This document shows, in pieces, positions 58,791 to 64,000 of a DNA stretch of 64,000 bases (positions are counted from its first letter, which is position 1; each line of letters opens with the position of its first letter). The stretch spans positions 1,798,001 to 1,862,000 of the forward strand of contig OZ245364.1 of NCBI GenBank assembly GCA_965226545.1, given 5' to 3'. This DNA comes from JAHRAW01 sp965226545 (lineage in GTDB: Bacteria > Pseudomonadota > Gammaproteobacteria > Arenicellales > Poriferihabitantaceae). Made by a program: the position numbers and the translations under genes. The notes beneath the pieces were generated by a model. That model was not told the DNA's origin. It saw nothing but the letters and a program-made list of their open reading frames with translations, and did no database searches.

Positions 58791-59969
58791 TCACCGCACC
58801 GCCACCACCCGCCGCAACGCCAACGCCAATTCATCCAACGCCAGCCGACGGTCGAACGGTTCATTAACCATTTTGCGCAACGCGCCGATTTTGTCGTATA
58901 ACTCGAACGCCTTGTCGGTCGACCAATGCGCCGCGCGCGTCGGCGCCAGCGGGTTGGGCGCACCGGCGGTGGAGGCGCGAATCAAATCGCAACTGAGATG
59001 ATGCAGCCAAATTAACAATTGCGCCAAATCATGTTTGGCGAATTCGCCGGACCAATCCAACGCGCCGCGATTGCCGGCCGCCAACGCCGCGGTTTCGCGC
59101 AAAAAGGCGCGATACAACGGCGGCAATTCGGCGTGATGCGCGGCCAATGCGCCCAACGGCGCACCGCCGGATAATTTCAACGCGGCTTGTAAATCTTCAT
59201 CGCTTGCCTTCGGCGCGCGCTTTGCCAACCAATCGCGCGCATCGGATTCGCTTGGCGCGACCGCTTCGATTCGCATGCAGCGACTCAATATCGTCGCCGG
59301 CAACGTCTGCGGGGCGTGGGTGACCAACATCAGCACCGCATTGCTCGGCGGCTCTTCGAGCAACTTCAACAATGCATTGGCCGAGTTAACATTCATCCGC
59401 TCAGCCGGCACCAACACCGCGACCTTGCGCGCGGCGATGTGCGGATGGGTGGCGAAGCGGTCAATCAACAATCGCACTTCGTCGATGGGGATTACGCTCG
59501 ACGGGTTGGCGCGTTTTTCGCGCTTGGCGGCGTCTTGATAGCGGTCGCTGTATCGCGCGATTAATTCGATGCGCCCGCCGCTGGATTCGCGCTCGGTGGT
59601 CAACACATGAAAATCCGGATGGGTGGCGGCGGCAAACAAAACGCAGTTGCGGCATTCACCGCATGCCGGCGCATCGACGCGCGCGCGTTCGCACAACAAC
59701 CATTGCGAAAATGCAATCGCCAATTCCCGCTTCGCCAACCCCGCCGCCCCGCAAATCAACAACGAATGATGCAATGAATCGACATCATCGGTCAGCCGCC
59801 GCCACAACGGACGCAACCATTCATATTCGCGGATGTCGATGGCGGCGGTGTCGACGCCACTGTCGGCGGCATTGCGCGTAACCTTGCGACGCGCAGTCGC
59901 GGACGATGGCGCTTTTTTAGTTGTCTTTTTGGCGACTTTCGTCTTGGTTTTCTTTTTAACGGCGTTCAT
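58791..59969 (-). CDS. holB: DNA polymerase III subunit delta'
   Basis: A 392-residue clamp-loader subunit. The AAA+ core shows SLLICGAAGLAKRELA (degenerate Walker A), a cysteine zinc module CGECRNCVLF, VLVPAERMNVNSANALLKLL (family signature) and LEEPPSNAVLMLVTHAP. The first 33 residues are an unusual Lys/Thr/Ala-rich extension (KKKTKTKVAKKTTKKAPSS) before the usual start, encoded by low-complexity DNA. It follows tmk after a repeat-filled gap in the fabF-mltG-tmk-holB order. Confidence 0.93.
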   Translation of the reverse strand: MNAVKKKTKTKVAKKTTKKAPSSATARRKVTRNAADSGVDTAAIDIREYEWLRPLWRRLTDDVDSLHHSLLICGAAGLAKRELAIAFSQWLLCERARVDAPACGECRNCVLFAAATHPDFHVLTTERESSGGRIELIARYSDRYQDAAKREKRANPSSVIPIDEVRLLIDRFATHPHIAARKVAVLVPAERMNVNSANALLKLLEEPPSNAVLMLVTHAPQTLPATILSRCMRIEAVAPSESDARDWLAKRAPKASDEDLQAALKLSGGAPLGALAAHHAELPPLYRAFLRETAALAAGNRGALDWSGEFAKHDLAQLLIWLHHLSCDLIRASTAGAPNPLAPTRAAHWSTDKAFELYDKIGALRKMVNEPFDRRLALDELALALRRVVAVR

Positions 59970-60174
59970 TATTTTGCGTCGTTGATTAAGGTTAGTTGGT
60001 TAATTAATGTTAATTGGTTAATGCGAGTTGATTAATGTTGGTGACTTAACTTGCGAAGAGTGTCGTTGTCGCTGTCGTCGTTGTCGCCGTCGTCACTGTC
60101 ATCGTTGCACTTGTTACTTGCACTTGCACTTATCGACTGTCACTTAACATTTGTCACTTATCACTTAACACCAA
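59970..60174. repeat. GTTAATTGGTTAAT / TGTCGTTGTCGCTG repeat spacer
   Basis: TTAGTTGGTTAATTAATGTTAATTGG units (59990-60040) are followed by GTCGTTGTCGCTGTCG units (60060-60100) and CACTTGCACTTATC units to 60165. tmk and holB usually abut. No gene is seen. Confidence 0.75.
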
Positions 60175-60825
60175 CTACCCGGCTCGCGCATCGATAAATT
60201 CATCCAACACCCGCCCAATCGCCTCTTGCACCACCTCGACATCAGGGTCGGCATCGATGCGCACAATGCGTTGCGGATGCGCATTGGCGCGCTCGCGATA
60301 GGCTTGGTTGACTGCGCGTTGGAAAGCGTCGGCTTGGCTGTCGAAACGTTCATCCATCACCAACCGCCGCTGCAGCCGCGACCGCCCGACATCCAGCGAC
60401 ACATCCAACCATAAAGTTAACGCCGGCTGCAATGCGCCTTGCACCCATTTTTCCAATCGCTCGATTTCCGCCAAGGCGATGCCGCGTCCGCCGCCTTGAT
60501 AAGCGTAAGTGGCGTCGGTGAACCGGTCCGACAACACCCATTTGCCCGCCGCCAAAGACGGGGCGATGAGTTCGCGGATGTGTTGTGCGCGCGCGGCAAA
60601 CATCATCAACAATTCGGCTTGTGCGTCGATGGCGACTTCGCGTTCATGCAGCAACAGCGAGCGCAACACTTCGCCCAAGGCGGTGCCGCCCGGTTCGCGC
60701 GTGCGCACAACATCGACGCCGCGCGCGCGCAACCGCGCATCGATGAAATCCAATTGCGTCGATTTGCCGGCGCCGTCTGCGCCTTCGAGCGTGATGAATG
60801 CGCCGCGTGTGGTCGAGTCGTTCAT
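60175..60825 (-). CDS. tmk: Thymidylate kinase
   Basis: A 216-residue P-loop kinase that phosphorylates dTMP to dTDP. Walker A is LEGADGAGKSTQL; the DR(E/P)-type motif is TREPGGTALGE; the substrate loop is LSDRFTDATYAYQGGGRGI; and the LID region is RSRLQRRLVMDERFDSQ. Length is typical (about 210). It follows mltG with a 52-base gap. Confidence 0.96.
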   Translation of the reverse strand: MNDSTTRGAFITLEGADGAGKSTQLDFIDARLRARGVDVVRTREPGGTALGEVLRSLLLHEREVAIDAQAELLMMFAARAQHIRELIAPSLAAGKWVLSDRFTDATYAYQGGGRGIALAEIERLEKWVQGALQPALTLWLDVSLDVGRSRLQRRLVMDERFDSQADAFQRAVNQAYRERANAHPQRIVRIDADPDVEVVQEAIGRVLDEFIDARAG

Positions 60826-60877
60826 CGTTGATTTAACCTTTTGGTTAACCTTTGGTTTAACTTTTTCATCACCACTG

Positions 60878-61957
60878 TTAACCTTTCTTGCGGCGGGCTA
60901 ACAGATATTCGCGCACCGCGCGATTGTGTTGCTGCAGCGTTTTGGAAAACACGTGGCTGCCGTCGTCGCGCGCGACAAAATACAGTTCATCGGTGTCAAT
61001 CGGATTCATCGCCGCCAAAATCGAACCCCAGCCCGGCAAACTAATCGGCGTCGGCGGCAACCCGCCGCGCGTATAGGTGTTGTACGGCGTGTCGGTTCGG
61101 AGATGCGCGCGGGTGATGTCGCCGGCGTAATCCGCGCCGAGACCGTATATCACGGTCGGGTCGGTTTGCAGGCGCATGCCCTTTTGCAATCGATTGCGAA
61201 ACACCCCGGCGATGCGCGGCTTCTCCGATTCGAGACGCGATTCTTTTTCGATAATCGACGCGATGATTAATGCATCGTATTCATTTTGCCACGGCAACTC
61301 ATCGGCGCGTTCAGCCCAGGCGCGCGACAACTTTTCGCGCATCAAGGCAAACGCCTGTCGATACACCGATAAATCGGTTTGCCCGGCGGTGTAATGATAA
61401 GTGTCCGGGAAAAACCGCCCTTCGGGATGCAGATTCGGATGCCCGAGTTTTGCCATCAGTTGTTCATCGCTTAACTCGGCGACTTGTTGTTTTAACTTCG
61501 GCGCGCGTTTCAATTGCGCGCGCATTTGCGCAAAAGTCCAGCCTTCGATAATCGCCACTTTGATGTCGACTTGCCCTTCGCCTTGCACGACATCGCGCAA
61601 AAATCGCCGCAACGATATGCGCGCATCGAAACGGTATTCGCCAAAACGAATCTTGCGCGCGCGATTGCCCCACAACGCCAGCAACCGCAATTGCCAACCG
61701 TGCGCATCGCGCGCCAACACACCCTGTTCGCGCAATTGCGTCGTCAATGCATTCAGCGTGTCGCCGCGTTGGATGATAATCGTGCGCCCGACAAAATCGC
61801 GCGGGCGATTGAGTTCATAAATACAAAACGCCGCGAGTGCAGTTAACGCTGCGAGCGCCGACCACATCGACCATCGAGTGACGCGGCGCACCGTGTGCAT
61901 CGTTGGTGCGCGCTTATGCATCGAGTCGCGCATCGACTTTTTCGAATCGCGCGTCAT
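60878..61957 (-). CDS. mltG: Endolytic murein transglycosylase MltG
   Basis: A 359-residue inner-membrane lytic transglycosylase that trims nascent glycan strands. One N-terminal helix (MWSALAALTALAAFCIYEL) is followed by a LysM-like domain and the YceG catalytic domain. The latter shows EGRFFPDTYHYTAGQT, ASIIEKESRLESEKP (catalytic Glu) and LQTDPTVIYGLG, ending NTYTRGGLPPTPI. ATG 61957 overlaps the fabF stop (ATGA). The N-terminal 25 residues are basic and Met-rich with several possible starts. Confidence 0.94.
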   Translation of the reverse strand: MTRDSKKSMRDSMHKRAPTMHTVRRVTRWSMWSALAALTALAAFCIYELNRPRDFVGRTIIIQRGDTLNALTTQLREQGVLARDAHGWQLRLLALWGNRARKIRFGEYRFDARISLRRFLRDVVQGEGQVDIKVAIIEGWTFAQMRAQLKRAPKLKQQVAELSDEQLMAKLGHPNLHPEGRFFPDTYHYTAGQTDLSVYRQAFALMREKLSRAWAERADELPWQNEYDALIIASIIEKESRLESEKPRIAGVFRNRLQKGMRLQTDPTVIYGLGADYAGDITRAHLRTDTPYNTYTRGGLPPTPISLPGWGSILAAMNPIDTDELYFVARDDGSHVFSKTLQQHNRAVREYLLARRKKG

Positions 61958-63198
61958 GCGTCGACCGCGCCAAACACCAACGTGCCGTTGGTGCCGCCAA
62001 AGCCGAAGGAATTCGACAGCGCATACCGCACGCGCATCTTGCGCATGCCGTCGGCGACAAAATCCAAATCGCATTCGGGGTCTTGGTCGACCAAATTAAT
62101 CGTCGGCGGAATTTCGCCGTGATATATCGTCATTGCGGTCATCACCGCCTCGACACCGCCGGCCGCGCCGAGCAGATGCCCAATCATCGATTTATTCGAA
62201 CTGACCGCCAATTTCGATGCATGCGCGCCGAAGGCGGTTTTAATCGCTTGGGTTTCGGCGATGTCGCCAATCGGCGTCGAGGTGCCGTGGGCGTTGATGT
62301 AATCAATTTGCGTCGGCGCAATCGCGGCGTTTTTAAGCGCACTTTGCATGCAGCGCACCGCGCCCTCGCCGCCCGGCGCCGGCGCGCTGATGTGATGCGC
62401 ATCGCCGCTCATGCCGAAGCCGTTGAGTTCGGCGTAAATTCGCGCACCGCGCGCGCACGCGTGTTCATATTCTTCGAGCACCATCACGCCCGCGCCTTCG
62501 CCCATCACAAAGCCGTCGCGCCCAATATCCCACGGACGGCTGGCGTGCGTCGGTTCATCATTGCGCGAACTCAACGCGCGCGCCGCGCTAAACCCGGCGA
62601 CCGAAGTCGGCGAAATCGGCGCTTCGGCCGCGCCGGCGACCATCGCATCGGCGTCGCCGTATTCAATCATCCGCGCCGCATCGCCGATGGCGTGGGTGCC
62701 GGTGCTGCAGGCGGTTACCATCGCAAGATTGGGGCCTTGCAAGCCGTATAAAATCGACAGATTGCCGGACACCATGTTGGTAATCGTCATCGGGATGTAG
62801 AACGGCGAGACGCGGCGCGCGCCTTTGGCCGCGTATAACGCGGTGGTGGCTTCGATGGTGTTGACGCCGCCGATGCCGGAGCCGATGTATACGCCGATGC
62901 GCGGCGCATTGGCGGCGTCAATTTTCAGGTTGGAATCCTCGATGGCTTCGATGCCGGCGGCGATGCCCAATTGCATAAACCGATCCATCTTGCGCGCCTC
63001 ACGCGCGCCCAACTTTTCCGCCGCATCAAATTCGCGAATTTCGCCGGCGATGCGACACGGCAACCCGCTCGCATCGAAACAGGAAATCGTCGAGATGCCG
63101 CTCTGCCCGGCGCACATCGCCCGCCAAGTGCCGGGCAAATCCACCGCCAACGGCGAAACCGCGCCCAGCCCGGTAATTACAACGCGTCGCTTCATCAA
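61954..63198 (-). CDS. fabF: 3-oxoacyl-[acyl-carrier-protein] synthase II
   Basis: A 414-residue condensing enzyme of fatty-acid elongation. The nucleophile is in MVTACSTGTHAIGDA, and the two active-site histidines are in NAHGTSTPIGD and NKSMIGHLLGAAGGVE; the C-terminus ends SNSFGFGGTNGTLVF. It condenses acyl chains with malonyl-ACP supplied via the adjacent acpP product. It overlaps mltG by 4 bases. Confidence 0.97.
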   Translation of the reverse strand: MMKRRVVITGLGAVSPLAVDLPGTWRAMCAGQSGISTISCFDASGLPCRIAGEIREFDAAEKLGAREARKMDRFMQLGIAAGIEAIEDSNLKIDAANAPRIGVYIGSGIGGVNTIEATTALYAAKGARRVSPFYIPMTITNMVSGNLSILYGLQGPNLAMVTACSTGTHAIGDAARMIEYGDADAMVAGAAEAPISPTSVAGFSAARALSSRNDEPTHASRPWDIGRDGFVMGEGAGVMVLEEYEHACARGARIYAELNGFGMSGDAHHISAPAPGGEGAVRCMQSALKNAAIAPTQIDYINAHGTSTPIGDIAETQAIKTAFGAHASKLAVSSNKSMIGHLLGAAGGVEAVMTAMTIYHGEIPPTINLVDQDPECDLDFVADGMRKMRVRYALSNSFGFGGTNGTLVFGAVDA

Positions 63199-63500
63199 AG
63201 CCTCGTCATTGAATCGTCATCGAATCGTCATCGACTCATCACTGTTATCGCCGCTTCAGCGTCGCGTGTTGTACACGACAATGCGAACGGCGGAATGCGG
63301 AAACGGTGCAGGTGGCGACACGGTCGACATCGACAATACGGTCGACTCTGAGCAAAACAAGTAACACGGTCAAAGCCGACACGGTCGCCGCCGCCGCATC
63401 GTCCACTATCGACACCACCGTCATCGACACCGTCGACAACGCCAATACAACACAACGGGCGACGGTCAACGCAATGCGCCAACCGTCGCGCGACGCCGCA
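63199..63500. repeat. 302-base acpP-fabF spacer with TCGTCATCGAA and GTCGACAC units
   Basis: ATTGAATCGTCATCGAATCGTCATCG (three partial units near 63210-63235) and later ACACGGTCGACATCGACAATACGG-like words (63315-63440) fill the gap. acpP and fabF are usually less than 120 bases apart. No gene is seen. Confidence 0.65.
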
Positions 63501-63737
63501 TTAGCCGGTGTTGGCTTCGATGTAGGCGATGGCATCTTTGACGGTGACGATGCCTTCGGCTTTGTCGTCGGGGATTTCAGTGTCGAATTCCTCTTCGAGC
63601 GCCATGACCAACTCGACGGTATCGAGCGAATCGGCGCCGAGGTCGTCGACAAACGACGCCTGCGGAGTCACTTTTTCGGCGGTGACGCCCAACTGTTCAA
63701 CCACAACCTTTTTTACGCGTTCTTCAATGGTGCTCAT
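63501..63737 (-). CDS. acpP: Acyl carrier protein
   Basis: A 78-residue acidic carrier of growing acyl chains. The phosphopantetheine serine is in DDLGADSLDTVELVMALEEE, and the family start MSTIEERVKKVVVEQLGV is complete. ATG 63737 has a strong GGAGGAG upstream, one of the best ribosome sites in the core genes. It lies between fabG and fabF as in Escherichia coli. Confidence 0.98.
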   Translation of the reverse strand: MSTIEERVKKVVVEQLGVTAEKVTPQASFVDDLGADSLDTVELVMALEEEFDTEIPDDKAEGIVTVKDAIAYIEANTG

Positions 63738-63893
63738 TGCGTTTAACTCCTCCGAGTCAAATGGATACAGGGTTAAAAACGACAAAGCGGGCGATGGTGT
63801 ACTCAAAGCGATGCGCCAAAAGCGTACCGCCAATCGCCCGGCGGTGCGCGAGTATAGCACAACATCGCGCCGCGTGTCGTTACCGCTCAGCCG

Positions 63894-64000
63894 TCACGCC
63901 ATCAACATTCCGCCGTTGACATGCAAGGTCGCGCCGGTCAAATAGCCGCCGCCGCTGGACGCCAAAAACACCACCGCCGCCGCGACATCGTCGGGCGCAC
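63894..64000 (-). CDS. fabG: 3-oxoacyl-ACP reductase FabG, C-terminal end only
   Basis: The last 35 codons of an SDR-type ketoacyl-ACP reductase, read on the minus strand up to the window edge. The translation APDDVAAAVVFLASSGGGY, then LTGATLHVNGGMLMA and a stop, is the conserved FabG C-terminus. The catalytic domain lies outside the window. Position before acpP and fabF supports the assignment. Confidence 0.9.
   Translation of the reverse strand, partial: APDDVAAAVVFLASSGGGYLTGATLHVNGGMLMA

Overview
The window looks like the chromosome of an uncultivated marine-type gammaproteobacterium. Three core blocks have typical gammaproteobacterial gene order: queG/nnrD-tsaE-amiC-mutL; thrS-infC-rpmI-rplT-pheST-ihfA-merR-tRNA-Pro; and fabG-acpP-fabF-mltG-tmk-holB. 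Accessory metabolism centres on organic sulfur and methylated amines. This resembles sulfur-oxidising heterotrophs that live with sponges or corals, but that placement is inference. Most genes in the second half are on the minus strand.

Region by region. 0-9.1 kb: the end of a TRAP transporter permease, then HpsN-like sulfopropanediol dehydrogenase, an SDR and a zinc alcohol dehydrogenase. Together these suggest uptake and oxidation of 2,3-dihydroxypropane-1-sulfonate (DHPS). A ~4.9 kb insert splits the cluster: a GHKL-ATPase/unknown pair, a LysE exporter and a DUF262-HNH protein (a possible defence islet). 9.5-22.3 kb: AcuC-like deacetylase, a BKACE enzyme, a class III aminotransferase, the choline transporter ChoXWV, a DsbA-like thioredoxin, a dimethylglycine/sarcosine dehydrogenase-type flavoprotein and a class I aminotransferase, consistent with choline/betaine use. 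22.6-24.3 kb: sulfite dehydrogenase SorAB, which could detoxify sulfite released from sulfonates. 24.3-31.2 kb: an accessory surface islet (NYN nuclease, outer-membrane barrel, Bor-like lipoprotein, two poly-Gly lipoproteins, inverse-autotransporter-like barrel). It has clear Shine-Dalgarno sites and intrinsic terminators, and two copies of an unidentified structured leader RNA. 31.2-38.4 kb: core genes. 38.5-39.7 kb: an islet with a tandemly duplicated 66-residue gene and a membrane protein. 39.7-44 kb: dsrEFHCMK without dsrAB beside it. 44-64 kb: core genes and four tRNAs (Glu, Ala, Pro, Val).

A striking property of the sequence is that most junctions between core genes are filled with degenerate short tandem repeats (6-, 9- or 12-bp-like periods such as GAYGTY, AAGTTA, TAAGTR). 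Similar tracts extend into coding sequence: a KSQ-rich insert in PheT and low-complexity N-termini of DsrK, PheS, RsmE, HolB and an aminotransferase. The accessory islets largely lack them.

The best candidates for something undescribed are the twin leader RNAs at 25925-26105 (+) and 30938-31120 (-). Each begins where a sigma70-like promoter predicts and precedes a surface-protein gene. Each has the same paired elements, including mutually exclusive stems. I could not match the element to a riboswitch consensus known to me.
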